From Phoma sp. XZ068 (taxonomy: Eukaryota > Ascomycota > Dothideomycetes > Pleosporales > Didymellaceae): DNA of 64,000 nt. Every line of letters starts with the position of its first letter. Positions within the stretch are counted from its first letter, which is position 1. The notes beneath the pieces are model-generated. The model was not told where the DNA came from. It ran no database searches and worked only from the letters and a program-made list of their open reading frames with translations. The DNA lies in the NCBI GenBank assembly GCA_004835665.1, contig RBKR01000025.1, forward strand, positions 1 through 64,000. Reading direction: 5' to 3'. Shown piece by piece: positions 19,629 to 30,622 of this stretch. The position numbers and the translations under genes are program-made.

Positions 19629-21323
19629 TTAGATCTTCTTGTTCTTGAATAGTGAATGGGTATGCTTACTCTCGTCGCAATTGGGGTCAAGCTCATAGGC
19701 AGAAGTGAGCCACCTGCAAAGTTCAGTACACTAGTTGGCAAGTAATACATGCGTGATGTCGACCTACCACGTCATCATCGATCTGGACAACTCTACATCT
19801 CCGCCGGTATAATTCTTAACAGAACTGATCTCGCCGAAGACATATGGCAGCTCGCTGCCATGATAGACGCCTAGACGGCGATAGTATTCGTCCGTGAACC
19901 CTGGATATTCGTAGCTTAGATTTAGAGTCGAGAGAGGCGGCTGCTGTTCGAACACGTAACCCCACGTTGGCTGATATCTACTTGCTTTCTCGAGCCAGGC
20001 GCGTCGTCCCAGGTGCATGTATATATCGCTGTAAACCGCCAACGCGCGATAGTAATCGTCTGGAGCGGTCGCGTCAGAATTAAACCCTTTGCCAAGGTTC
20101 GTGGCGGTGGTATTATTATATTCGCTTAGTATGTTCGTTGCGAGATGTATCTCATCGCCGAGGTAATCTATCAGTAAGCTCAGGCCCATCGAGAGGTTTC
20201 TACCACTTACCAGCGATTGTAAGCACCAGGTCGGTAGCGTTCGGAAATTGGAGAGGGTCAGGCATGAAAGCGGATCCTTCATCCAGGTTCGCCCCGTGTA
20301 TCTGCTTGCGTGAGTTTTGGATGGATGAGAGATTCTGACGACTGACAGTTGGTATCGGGAAGAATTCCCCAGCGTCGAGCAAGTCGATAAAGCTGCCATT
20401 GAACCAAGTACCATCCAATGTGAAGGTAGCCAGAGATCCGTTGATGAGGCTGGGTGCTATCTCATGGTAGGGGACTGCTCGTAGGCAGGCTATCGTATCG
20501 CGGGAGTGGAGCAGCTATGTTTCTTAGGTGAGTGTTATTTGCTTGATGTCAGAGGCTTCACTTACTTTGTGTTTACCAGAAGTGTATTGTAATCATCATC
20601 TCCATCATCAGGTGGTAGTACTGTCGGCTTAAGCACAATTTCGTGGCAACGTAGGGCTGACTTACCGGCTGGAAACGCTAAGGATCCAGGTGCTCCAGAT
20701 TGTGTTATCATTGCCCGAAAGTATTTCCCCCCCTCGGCGTGCTTGTATGCGTAGTGAAGCTGGGCCCAACAATCTATCGCCCCAGCTGACTCTCCGAAGA
20801 TGGTAACCTTGTCCGGATCCCCTCCAAAATGCGTGATGTGTTTGTGGACCCATTCGAGAGCTAGATGCTGGTCTTTCAGTCCCAGATTAGACAATCCTTC
20901 ATCGTTGAATGTTTGGCTTGTTATGAAGCCGAATCCCCCAAGACGATAATTGATTGCTACATACACGACGGGCTTTCCGATCTCGATGGAGTGCTTCACC
21001 AAGGTTGACCCGTTGTAGAACGAGGATTGACCGTTGAAGTTTCCTCCGCCATGAATGAAGAACATGACAGGTAGCGTCACGGACTCTAGGCTTCTGTTTG
21101 CTGGCGCAACGACATTGAGTGTCAGGCAATCTTCACTCAGCCCGTTGTAAGCCTCGAATGCGGGAAGCTGAGGACATCCAGGCCCGTATGTAGTTGCCTT
21201 AGTGAGCACGCCGGTCGAAGAGGCCAGGGTTGTGGAGGTGCGAAACGCAAGTCTCCGACGGGTGGTATCGCATACCTTATTCCTAGGAACTGGGTAATCC
21301 CTTCGATAGAGGAATTTCCGAGG
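19629..21323 (-). pseudogene. Type B carboxylesterase/lipase, 5' truncated and frameshifted
   Basis: Carboxylesterase family (PF00135-type), alpha/beta hydrolase. Read on -: NSSIEG and FLGIRYAIPPVGDLRFAPP (21,312-21,232) begin the domain. Oxyanion loop FIHGGGNFNG is near 21,050, nucleophile elbow FGESAGA near 20,795, acidic residue in LDEGSAF near 20,275 and catalytic His in YHGSELPYVFG near 19,855, so the triad is present. Introns fit at 20,515-20,576, 20,168-20,210 and 19,714-19,767, with the stop at 19,629-19,631. Two defects: the frame breaks at the C run 21,227-21,229, where one base seems missing, and the N-terminus with signal peptide is cut off where A+T-rich DNA starts at about 21,324. 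A secreted fungal esterase originally; now probably inactive unless a downstream start is used. Confidence 0.8.
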
Positions 21324-21545
21324 TTACTATTTTATTGATATAATAGTTAATGGAATTTCTCCTAAAAAGTTTTAATGTTCTAATTCTCTGCCCCCTCCCC
21401 CTCTCTTGCTTACTTCCTAAGCCTACTTTCTTTTTTAACCCTCTGTATAAAAAGTTATAACATATACTATTTTACTATTAGTATAGTTAACTATAAAAGC
21501 ATTTAGCTTTTAAAACTTACTATAGGTAGAACTTTATATATTTCT
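21324..21545. other. Small A+T-rich patch, likely repeat remnant
   Basis: This patch of about 220 bases, rich in TATA-type words with a CCCCCTCCCCCTCTC run, separates the truncated esterase from the secreted protein gene. Composition resembles the RIP blocks. It probably caused the loss of the esterase 5' end. Confidence 0.5.
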
Positions 21546-21827
21546 TTACCATAGTTTTTCACCACAGTTCGAATCTCCAGTAGCACCAGCGGCATTGCAA
21601 GCCTTCCTAAAGTCGCAGTTGTTGAAGGTGTTCCCGGTAACTCCGATGCACTTAGCCCTGGAGTCGTCATATGTGCCACCTCCAGGGTTTAGGGTCGCGC
21701 AAACGTATCGAGACGCTTCGACGTTTGGTTTTCCGTCGCTGTTATCGCATCGGCAGTTAAAGTATCGAGCACAACCCCTGACGGCGAGGGGTGCTGTGAG
21801 AACGACGAGGAATGTAGAGAACTTCAT
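21546..21827 (-). CDS. Small secreted cysteine-rich protein, family member 1
   Basis: 93 residues in a single exon; ATG at 21,827 in context GCAATGA, with TATATAA about 35-45 bases upstream. Residues 1-18 form a signal peptide (MKFSTFLVVLTAPLAVRG). The mature protein has eight Cys (19, 25, 27, 43, 60, 71, 77, 88), enough for four disulfides. Diagnostic strings are CRCDNSDGKPN, RAKC, NNCDFRKAC and ATGDSNCG. It is a clear paralogue of the genes at 23,355 and 24,580. No known enzyme or toxin family is recognised. Small, secreted, Cys-rich and next to RIP DNA, it fits a candidate effector, which is inference. Confidence 0.85.
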   Translation of the reverse strand: MKFSTFLVVLTAPLAVRGCARYFNCRCDNSDGKPNVEASRYVCATLNPGGGTYDDSRAKCIGVTGNTFNNCDFRKACNAAGATGDSNCGEKLW

Positions 21828-23354
21828 TGCGCTTGTCTTTACGACATATGTCAGTATCTAAATTATATATGAGGGATGATGTAATACGAACATAATAGTC
21901 ATGGGTTTATTGAGTGGGCACTTCAGTAACGAGCATGTTGATAACGTCCACCCGAGCAGTTGCTTTTATACTCACATTCTTAGCTTCCAGTGCTTTCAAT
22001 GGCCTGTTGTGGTATCATGGATATATATTGTATGTGGAGACCTGGACCGATTGATCTGCACAAAACAGGTGTACCAATCAATAACACTACTCTTCCCACT
22101 TAATCCGTATTAAAAGGCTCTGTGCGCTACTTACGGGCCACTGATCGTAGAGGACTTTATCAAGGGTCTAAAAGATACAAGTGTTTTTATCTTACTCAAC
22201 CTCAATTTCCGATCCCTCTACCCCTGCTGTGGCGTTCTCCACGTACAATATATATCCATGATACCACAGTAACTTGTTCATTTATGTGAGCCTTGGACCT
22301 TTGGCGGTGCCTGTCATCGTGTTATTCAAAAGCAGCAATTGATCAGCGTATTGCCGGCCTGCAGACAACAAGTTAGGTATAACTCTTCTCAAATCCTAAA
22401 AACTCGGTTTAAACCGACGTCAAGCCGAAAATTGCAGGCTACGGGTTCCGCACGGGTGCGAGTCCTCGGTCCGTGGAAGTGCCGCAGCACACTTTTGATT
22501 GTCGGTTCGGTGCTTTTGGAAATTTGTTTCGATCGCCACGTTTTGTGCAACGCTTGTCCTCTTTGCGCCACCATATTTCGGCCCGAAGGGTAGCATGGTC
22601 CTACGCATGTTCAAATAAGAACTGATCATTGAAAGATTGAGGAACCGAAGTGAGGACCCGAACTTCCAATCTAGGAGCTATCTACTAGTAAACACACTAA
22701 CAAACGCTGTTCCCCAGTGAACCCCACTCCTGCTTGCCTCCTCAGGTAATACTTACCGAATTCATACACTATGGCTCCGGTAGCTCTCGGTGACTACCAT
22801 AGTTAAGCCGCGTCTCTGTCTCGGTAAAGCGGCAATTGAGAGCCTCTATAGCTTGTTTCCAACTTGAGTACGAGGTAACATTCCGGTGCGTGCCCAGGGG
22901 TTCGCGCGGGTTGCAGGGGATGGTGTAGTTCAACGTACAACGCTCCGCTGAGTTTTCACAAGTAATGCACCAAAAGGCAGGAGGAAATCTGGAGCGACGG
23001 AGAGCGAGTTAAGCCGAGAGATGTGATGGCATCGAATTCTATTGCATATCCATACGAGGTTATACGAGGTGCCTGGGAGAAGAAAACAAGTCTACGAAAC
23101 TAGCAAGCTTAAATATATGGCGTGCGCACGGATCACTTGGCTATGTTCTTAAATCTCACGTCTGTTAAGCGTGCTATTCAAGAAAGCACAGGATCACATT
23201 GCTCAAATAGAATTTAAAGTTTCAATTCATTTGCACAAGGCATCTTTGGGGAGGCTTCATCTTCCTTTTGGACACATGCTACAACTAAATTGAATGTACC
23301 TAGGCTACGAAGATGCCTAAGTCTCGACTCTCAGATATCTATACCCAACCTCCT
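21828..23354. other. Intergenic, no gene recognised
   Basis: Single-copy-like DNA of about 1.5 kb. Short frames on both strands near 22,340-22,630 overlap each other and have no domain, signal peptide or paralogue. I see no tRNA that can be folded with confidence. Confidence 0.5.
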
Positions 23355-23639
23355 CTAGTTTGTTCCACAGTTGGAATCTCCAGTAGCACCGGCCGCGTTG
23401 CACTTTTCCCTGAACCGGCAGTTGTTGAACGATCCATTACGGATGGAGCATTTGGCGCGTGCACCATCCCAGACAATACGGATATTTGGGTCCCCCTTGT
23501 ACTCGCTACAAACTGATTGCGATGCAGCCAAATTGGGTTGCCCGTCGGAATTATCACAACGGCATGAAAGGTATTTGTTCGAACAGGCAAAAACTGCCAG
23601 TGGAGCAGTGAGGATAACGAGGATGTTGAAGAGCTGCAT
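23355..23639 (-). CDS. Small secreted cysteine-rich protein, family member 2
   Basis: 94 residues, one exon, ATG at 23,639. Signal peptide is MQLFNILVILTAPLAVFA. Eight Cys follow the same order as member 1, with one extra residue between the first two. Shared strings: CRCDNSDGQPN, ARAKC, NNCRFREKCNAAGATGDSNC. The C-terminal CNAAGATGDSNCG is identical to member 1, so the duplication is fairly recent or this part is constrained. Not RIPed in spite of the paralogy. Secreted, function unknown. Confidence 0.85.
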   Translation of the reverse strand: MQLFNILVILTAPLAVFACSNKYLSCRCDNSDGQPNLAASQSVCSEYKGDPNIRIVWDGARAKCSIRNGSFNNCRFREKCNAAGATGDSNCGTN

Positions 23640-24579
23640 GATGCTGAGGTTTTAGATGTACTGGAAAATAATTAGAAAATCTAATGATAAGATGCGCTAC
23701 ACTCTTACAAGGTAGATCTGTTAAATCGTGAAGACTTGGTAGAATATCGAGTAATTGCGATAAAGAAATGCTACCTTTACAAGGTAGAAGTCGGCTGCTT
23801 AAATATATATTATAGAGACCCCTTTAAGGTTTCTGGTGTCATTGATTTACATAACTTACAATCTACTGCAATATCCATTACTCGGATAGTCACAGCCGGT
23901 TTGCGTGGCGATAATATTGATTTTTCAGTAGTACGGTTTGGATGGATGTAGGCCAAGCCTGCGCAATGTCAAAACCCACTGCACGAATGCTTGAAATAGG
24001 AAGGTATAGGCAAAAGTTAATTTCAAATGACAGTGCGTCACTAAGAATAGCAAAGCTCCCCATTCATAGACATTATAGGATTTCCTGGTTACATTGACTA
24101 GTGCAGTAGCGTTACTCGAGCAGTCGGCTTAACCCACGTTGGGGGGATTTGCAGTGAATATTCGTGGAGATGTGTCAAATAGGCCCTATTCTTTCCTAAA
24201 AATTTAAGGGCACTTCTACGGTCTAGGATAGTTCCTCATGTTTAAGGTAAGCGGGATCGGCGCATTCTATCTGAGAACTGACTCAAGCATTCCTAAGTTA
24301 ATTCAACAATACGAACTTTCTCTTAGTAGATCAGCAAATTCAATAATTCTGCACACTTACAGTTTAGCGGTAAATAGCGGTTATACTAACATATATATTA
24401 GCTTACTTGCCCTTTACTTGTTCTTTCGCTCAACAAACTACTACAACCAAAATTATTACCGTCGACTCAACCAAAGCTTACAGAGATCTGTCCTGAAGAG
24501 TTTCTTTTCCAAGGGTACTTTAAATTAACCTTCCTAGCGCTGTTCAACAGCAAGTAACTAATGGATTCTAGAAGCCAAA
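23640..24579. other. Intergenic, moderately A+T-rich
   Basis: No supported gene. Frames at 23,736-23,951 and 24,238-24,528 have no domain or signal and no homology to neighbours. A repeated CTACCTTTACAAGGTAGA-like word near 23,701-23,788 is the only local structure noticed. Confidence 0.5.
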
Positions 24580-24861
24580 ATGCGGTTCTCTCAAGTTCTT
24601 ATCTTCCTTTTTGCTCCTGCAATTATTTCTGCTTGCTCCCGCAAGTATACGTCCTGTCGTTGCGACAATCCCGATGGCACTCCAAACATCGAAGTCAGCA
24701 AGAAGGCTTGCTTATGGTACAAGGGCTCGTACTGGGAGCCTGCCCGTGCCAAGTGTCTTATTTCGCCTGGAGTATCTGGGAACATGGACAACTGCGATTT
24801 CCAGTTCGTTTGTCTTGAACAGGGCCTTCCCTCCGGTGGAAAATCCAACTGTGGTACATAG
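24580..24861 (+). CDS. Small secreted cysteine-rich protein, family member 3
   Basis: 93 residues on the opposite strand to members 1 and 2, ATG at 24,580 in AAAATGC. Signal peptide is MRFSQVLIFLFAPAIISA. Eight Cys with the family order: CSRKYTSCRCDNPDGTPN, KKAC, RAKC, NCDFQFVC and NCGT at the end. It is more diverged than members 1 and 2, especially after the seventh Cys (LEQGLPSGGKSNCGT). Inversion relative to the others shows the cluster has rearranged. Candidate effector or antimicrobial-type protein, without direct evidence. Confidence 0.85.
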   Translation: MRFSQVLIFLFAPAIISACSRKYTSCRCDNPDGTPNIEVSKKACLWYKGSYWEPARAKCLISPGVSGNMDNCDFQFVCLEQGLPSGGKSNCGT

Positions 24862-24900
24862 AGGGCGAGGGAGAGGGGTAGATGCGTGAGAAAATAATTT

Positions 24901-25182
24901 TTAATCAAATGCTGCAGTCAACTTTGATGAAAATTCTTTTGGACAGCCAATCATCGTGCAATAAAACCTTCCATTTTGCTCACATATCGTCCAACGGATT
25001 ACAGAAAGCGCTGCACAACCTCGGTATCGGGCAATATTAACAACACCTCTGTAATGCGCGTTCGAGGTGTTATAATGCAGCGAACAGGACGCGTAGTGAC
25101 GACAGCTACCCATTACTGAGTGAACTTGAAAGTACGAGTAGTACGTCAATATAGCAGCGCTGGCTAGCCATCTCCACAGCAA
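24901..25182 (-). pseudogene. Possible decayed cysteine-rich secreted protein
   Basis: This - strand frame has a hydrophobic start and six Cys (SCRHYASC, GCAALS, ICEQNGRFYC, IGC). The first pair resembles the C-x5-C of family member 1. The frame starts with TTG; the first ATG is internal (residue 24) and would remove the hydrophobic segment. Either an upstream exon is missed, the gene is decayed, or the frame is chance. It converges with member 3, 39 bases away. Confidence 0.3.
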
Positions 25183-25329
25183 GTACAGATCACACCAAGA
25201 CGTTCGAACACGTAATAGAACAGGCGGAGCTGCAAGTGTCGCGAGAAGGTTACAGGCTGAAATTTCAAACTCTATAAACCCAGCAAGGCATAAAATTTCC
25301 TGATCAGGACCTTATCCGCCTCCTATGAT

Positions 25330-27920
25330 GTGGCTCGCCTCACATCGTGGGGAGAAATGCTCACGATGCCTTCACATTATCCTATCAACTCTCAGAGTAC
25401 AATTAAGAATGTCAGCGCATTCCCAAGAGCACAGAGCTATACAAAATGGCAGTGTGCTACGAGCGGCGTGGGCATGTTGAGGGAGTACCTTGACTCAGAA
25501 ACGGTCGTATTTAGTTTCCTTGCTCCTGGTAGGGATCGGACTGTGCCTGGCATAGAGAAGATCGTCGATTCCATGGTTGACATGCTTTCTGTCCGATTAT
25601 ACAGTCCATCCATAAGCAGTATAATCGAGCTTTCACCAGCAATTCAGGAAGACTACCGAGTGCATCTTGCTCGGCAAACAGTTTCCTTGGCGCGGATGCA
25701 GCGGGCTGTCGCAGGCAACGACGGCCTGTTCAATATCATTGTCAACACCTGGAAATCTCGACTAGCACAGCGACTGACGGATGCGAAAGTTAGGGGCACC
25801 ACGGTAGAGCTAGTAAGAGCCTCAACGGTGGCGAGTATGGAATAGCAGTTACTGTACAGCGGCAACCATTAAGTGTTGCTGTCTACTCGGGGGAGAGGGA
25901 ATTGGCATACGAGCAGTTCAAAGGACCGGCTAACCTCCGTGGTGGCAGGCAAGCTGGTATCGAGCGGTGTGCAGCCCTACGATGCTGTGGCGCTCTACTT
26001 CGAGAAATTCATGCGGGTGGTCGTGGCCATTGCGGGCGCGGCCAAATCAGGAAGCGTGACTGTCTGGCCTTCTAATATCTATAGGCTAGTGTGCTTATAA
26101 CATACCATCTGCTGGCGCCTTTGTACACATTGATCCAAAAACACCTCCCCCGCGCGCAATCCATCGTGGGGCAAATCCGATCAACGATTGCGCTCATGGC
26201 ATCCAGTGGCTACACATGCTGAGATGAGTTGGTTAAAGACGTACTGCTGCTGAGCAGTGATATTGGTTAAGCAAGATGTGGTGTGGAGGTAGACACCCTT
26301 GCGACGGTCCAATAGAAGCCGGTCAACGCGATTTACAGCATCTTTATGTCCAGAAGTACGGAGACACCCAACAGGGTCGTGATTGAACGTCAGAACTTCT
26401 GCTCAGCGGTGGCAGCCAACCGGGGGTGGCTACGGATCGAAGCAAAGTTGCAGGTGCCGCAGTTCACCAGCTACAGCTCTGATGTTTCCCTCGAGGATAT
26501 ATTCGCAGTGCTGGTGGCAGAAAGATGTATTTGTGTGTTATCAGAGCAGAACCGCCTGTCAGATCTGGCTCGGGTTCGTACGAGGAGCTACCGTTAACTG
26601 GGCCGCCTTCACGCCTTAGTTCCTACTGTCGCTCTAGGCATGCGATATGCCCTCGCTCGACTTTATCACAGTTCATGCCAAGGTCATTAGCCAGACTCTC
26701 GTACCCAGATGGACAGGCCAGTTGCACCTACGACCCAGCTATGGGCCTGCTGAAATTCCTATTACAAGTACCGTTGGCGAGCGTATCACGGTCTGTTCTG
26801 ACGCTGCTAACATCGACTGGGCCGTCGGATGCCGTGCCTGGATCGTTGACCCTGCGCGATGCTGATCCCTGTAGCTGCTGTCAGCGAGCTGGTGCTGGAA
26901 GATCCCATTGTCGGCCTGCTACCAACAAGACCAACAGAAAAATTGCCACCAGTGGCAGTCTTGTCTTCTTGGGTCTCCGCAATGACTCACACCAGTCAAG
27001 GCGCGTGGCCAGCGCGTAGAACTGATTGAGATCCAGTACCGTCAAAATCTCGCCCCTGAGCTCGCCCGTTCGCTTGTGTTGCTCCCCAACAGTGGTCCAC
27101 TCCAGGGCCGCCTGACTGTCGTTCACATTGACCAATGCCCCTCCTCACTCCAGCTCACCCAGTTATCACCCGCCTGGACTTCGAAGTGAGCAGCCCTCTC
27201 CCGCAACCTCCCCACGTACATGGTACTACATACATGGCTTCTATCAAGGACCTTGCGCTTGCAGGTCTCGTACAAGAATCGATCGCAAGCCGGTAGCTAT
27301 GTGGGAACCTTGGATTTCGAAATGGTGCTTGTCGCCCGGCAAACACGAAAGGCAAGTCGCATTCTGGGCTCCAAAGCGGAGGATACCATCCGACGTGTCT
27401 GAGCAACGTTCTAGCCATAAAAGGTGCTGAGGCCGACTTTATCAGTTTGGATGATGCCTTCCCTGCCATGGTGGGTGATTCCATTTTCAACATCCGTGTA
27501 ACGCGCTGATACTGGGCCTGGGGGCTGACCATAACGACGCAGAATGTTCTCGTTGAGCAACCCATCAGAAACGTGGCCGCCATAGTTGCACCTGAAGCAC
27601 CGATAGCCACCCCAGCGCTTCGCAAAAAGGCATGGTTGAGCGTGCAACCAAAAATTGGCCCAGCTGTCCTCCTCTTGACTCGCACGCCGCCAACGCTATC
27701 CCTGCATTCCATTCCAAGGATAGACTCATCATGCCTTGCACCCGGACTCGATGAGTCCATATTTCTATCACCCTTCAATAATATTAACATTGGATGCTGG
27801 CTTGGACGTTACTACTACCGCATGGCGAGCCGTCGTGGAGCGCCACCTTCTACTACGAATTGCCTTCGTACACGACCAAAGATGGTGACAAGCTATATCA
27901 GGCAGTCTTCAAAATAGTCT
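25330..27920 (+). pseudogene. Decayed non-ribosomal peptide synthetase fragment (C-A-T-C)
   Basis: Reading three + frames in turn recovers one NRPS module. From 25,330 to 25,845 is the 3' part of a condensation domain (FLAPGRDRTVPGIEKIVD). Near 25,900-26,060 is the adenylation start (RLTSVVAGKLVSSGVQPYD, VVVAIAGAAKSG), and near 26,120 GAFVHIDPKTPP. At 26,346 is the nucleotide-binding core, changed to RSTETPNRVVIE, then SAVAANRGWLRIEAK. Near 26,720-26,860 come LRPSYGPAEIPITST and NIDWAVGCRAWIVDP, and near 27,200 LPTYMV. A thiolation motif ISLDDAFPAMVGDSI lies near 27,435-27,480, and the start of a second condensation domain (AWRAVVERHLLLRIAFV) near 27,820-27,870. Many frameshifts and stops mean no product. 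It was probably part of a larger peptide synthetase; the product is unknown. Not A+T-shifted, so decay was not by RIP. Confidence 0.8.
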
Positions 27921-30020
27921 AGTCGACTGAATCGTGACCACTGTCGACAATGAATTTCCCACGTAGACGACGCTGCTTATTTGACACATGGTTCTTTACC
28001 ACATCAGTCTGGAACAAGTTCTCTCCAACTGCCATCGCTTCTGTCGCGGCTGGCATCCGTCTTTCGTGTTTCGCATCCCAGCGCCCTCTCGTTCTTATGT
28101 CCGCTATCTCTCGAGCCGCAATTTGAATCCAGCACAACTTTCTAGAAAGAACGACTGCACAAACTTTTGCAATGTCACATCTCCAACCCGCGTTGAGATT
28201 TGGCTGGGATCCTAACGTCAAAAGACATTTCTAGCTGCCAGCCTCCTCGCTTCGAAATCGAATGGTCGTATGACATAGTAATAAAGCGATAGTATTTGTT
28301 AGTGTATGTCACAATATAAACATTGTTACAGTAAAAAAGATTCCTGGTATCTATATTAGGATACTATGTGTAACAGCCTACTCCTTGCATGTTTTTCAGA
28401 GAAGCGCCGTACAGCCATGTTTAGGAACTCGTTCAGGATTTTGCTAACTTGAATTTTTGATCGTTGGGTAGGATCGGGTTATTGTCGGGATAATCTCCTC
28501 AGGTGTAGGAAAGTCACCGATATAGGACTGACCCTATGCTTCCCACATGACGACTTCAAGAAGGCCTTCTTTAATCCATGGCAGCAATTTAAGTAGATGC
28601 AACAAGCTGGTCACAGTCAAAAATCCGTAGGTCAATTCTATGTCAGGCTGGCATTGGTTTGACATGGCTTGCAAGGCAATTTCGATGCAGCCCCTCGAGC
28701 CCGCGGTAGGCGCAGGTAGCAGCGCGCAAGGAAGAAGGAATCTAACACAGGATTTCAATACAGCAATCGATTCTGAAAGCCCACCTGGGCGATACGGACC
28801 TTTTGTTGCTCCGGATGGGAATAGGGAAGAACGCGTGGAAGCACAAAACAATGATATGACGTGCAAGACCGCGCGCAGTCTTCGGCGCGCAAATTTCAGG
28901 GCAAAGACAGTACTACAGTAACGACTGGGTGGGGAATGCTCCACTGAGCGCAAAGAATTTGAATGTTCGAGGTCAGAACTCTGAATACATGAAGTTGACG
29001 TTCGAGATGCAATAACAACCGGGGCACCACTACCACGCCTGTGTTTGAAACTATGCCGTTCAACACTCCGCAGCATTGGTCCAACACGTCATGCACCTTA
29101 TTTGACGGAGGCTAGGTCTGCAAAATCTATCTCAAAGTTCAATCATTTTACCACTGTGTAGACTATTTTCGATGATTTATGTGAATAATTACGGTTCTTA
29201 TTGCAGTTGTTTGGAAGCAATCTAATCCAAATTATGAAACAGTCCCAACCAAAGTGTGCCAGTGCTCAATTGTGCAAATTGTAGGCCTTTTAACGCTTAC
29301 ACTAAGATGCTTTATAACCATGGGTCTCTTCAGACTGAGTGTAGAGGACGGGAATAATTTGCGCCCATCAGCACATTTCCAAAAGGCCTTCAGGGCTGTA
29401 GCAAGCGCTGAGTGATACTGGCAGCAGCCGCACCTTCCGAGGTTGCATCAAAATTGCAGCCCGGTTCCTCTCCCACTAGCGCGATGGCCGACATTCAGCA
29501 GAGGATATCGAAACGCCTCAGCGACACGTTCGGCTACATGTCAATTCTCAATCATGGATATACAAGTTCCAAACGAACTAGAACGCCATTTCCCGTGGCG
29601 AACATGGATTGTGCCCGCATTTACATAGTAACAAGCTACAACACCTAGCATGTGATGCAAGTCATCGATGATCAATTCATAGAACCGTAGGGTAACCACC
29701 CAACCTACAACTTCCTAAGCGGTCAGATATATAGCCATGGAATCTTAAATGAAGGCGCTAATACTGTCCCATCTCCTCAGACTCGAGCGATACTCTGACC
29801 GCTTTGAAGCCTGCGATGTGCTACCGCAGCCTCGGCCTCTCGTAATATGCTCCCGGCTGGCCACAGACGGCTGACGTGGAAACAGCCTCGAACCCCCGCA
29901 TGGGATACGGGCTATGGCACATTTATTGACAATGATTTGAGCTATCAACCACCTTCGCTCTACTCTGTACATATTTCCCAAACGTTGCATTCGCTTCAAC
30001 AACTCTCGCTCTTCATCAAA
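27921..30020. other. Intergenic, no gene supported
   Basis: About 2.1 kb. The first 250 bases may be more NRPS condensation-domain debris. Overlapping frames at 28,534-29,076 (-) and 28,640-28,921 (+) have no recognisable motif. The last 170 bases are the likely promoter of the Alt a 1-like gene. No RNA gene recognised. Confidence 0.5.
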
Positions 30021-30622
30021 ATGGTTGCCATGAAGTCCGTCGTCGCTATGGCCTTCTTCCAGCTTGCTGCTGCCGCTCCTGCTGCTCTCAGCGCCCGTGG
30101 ACTCCCAACTCTGTTCACGATCACCGACTTCGTGTCCCACCAGCCCTCTTGCCGCCCTGGCGTCACCCAGCCGTTTTCGGTCTCTTTCACCGTCTCCGAT
30201 GCCACCGACTCCAGCGTCACTTCTTGCAGCGCCACTTGGACTTGCGCTGAGGGTCGCGATGCCTACCCCGCCGAATACGTGAGTTGTCCACCTTTGCGGC
30301 ACGTTTAGAGCCTTCAGACCGCTAATTGCACCACAGGTGACTTGCGAGGATCCGTCCTACGGCTGGAAGGCTACCAACTACGACGACATCACCAAGTTCA
30401 AGCTTAATGTTAAGCACACCATGTACGTAATGATGTTCTATGTTTGACTCGGCATTGTGCTAACCAACTTAAAGCCCTCAACCCTCCAAGGTCACCAGAC
30501 ATGCTCGTGGGGATGTCCTCGACCGCGAGAACGTTTACTGCGTTCGTGCTGGCTCCGGATTCGTCGACTGTGACCAGGTAGATGACGTTGAGTTCGTTAT
30601 TCCCGTCTACAGCTCCGAATGA
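30021..30622 (+). CDS. Secreted Alt a 1-like protein
   Basis: Three exons: 30,021-30,278, 30,337-30,422 and 30,475-30,622, giving 163 residues. Introns of 58 and 52 bases have GT/AG ends; the second has TGCTAAC before the acceptor. Signal peptide MVAMKSVVAMAFFQLAAAAP, then a beta-rich mature protein: FTITDFVSHQPSC, FSVSFTV, TSCSATWTC, VTCED, FKLNVKHTI, VYCVRAGSGFVDC and FVIPVYS. Alternating strands and Cys placement resemble the AltA1 family (PF16541), a fungal beta-barrel family that includes the allergen Alt a 1 and elicitors such as Hrip1. Family members are secreted and found in the cell wall or host apoplast. Assignment is by overall pattern, not by a single motif. The start at 30,021 follows CATCAAAATGG, a good fungal context. 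Confidence 0.65.

Noticed and set aside
19315..19632. 105-codon plus-strand frame
   Set aside because: Non-ATG start, no motif, and it overlaps the last exon of the esterase.
22339..22629. Overlapping frames on both strands and a possible tRNA-like G+C-rich stretch
   Set aside because: I could not fold a convincing cloverleaf; the frames have no homology.
28534..29076. 180-codon minus-strand frame and overlapping plus-strand frame
   Set aside because: Neither has a domain, signal peptide or plausible splicing; left as intergenic.
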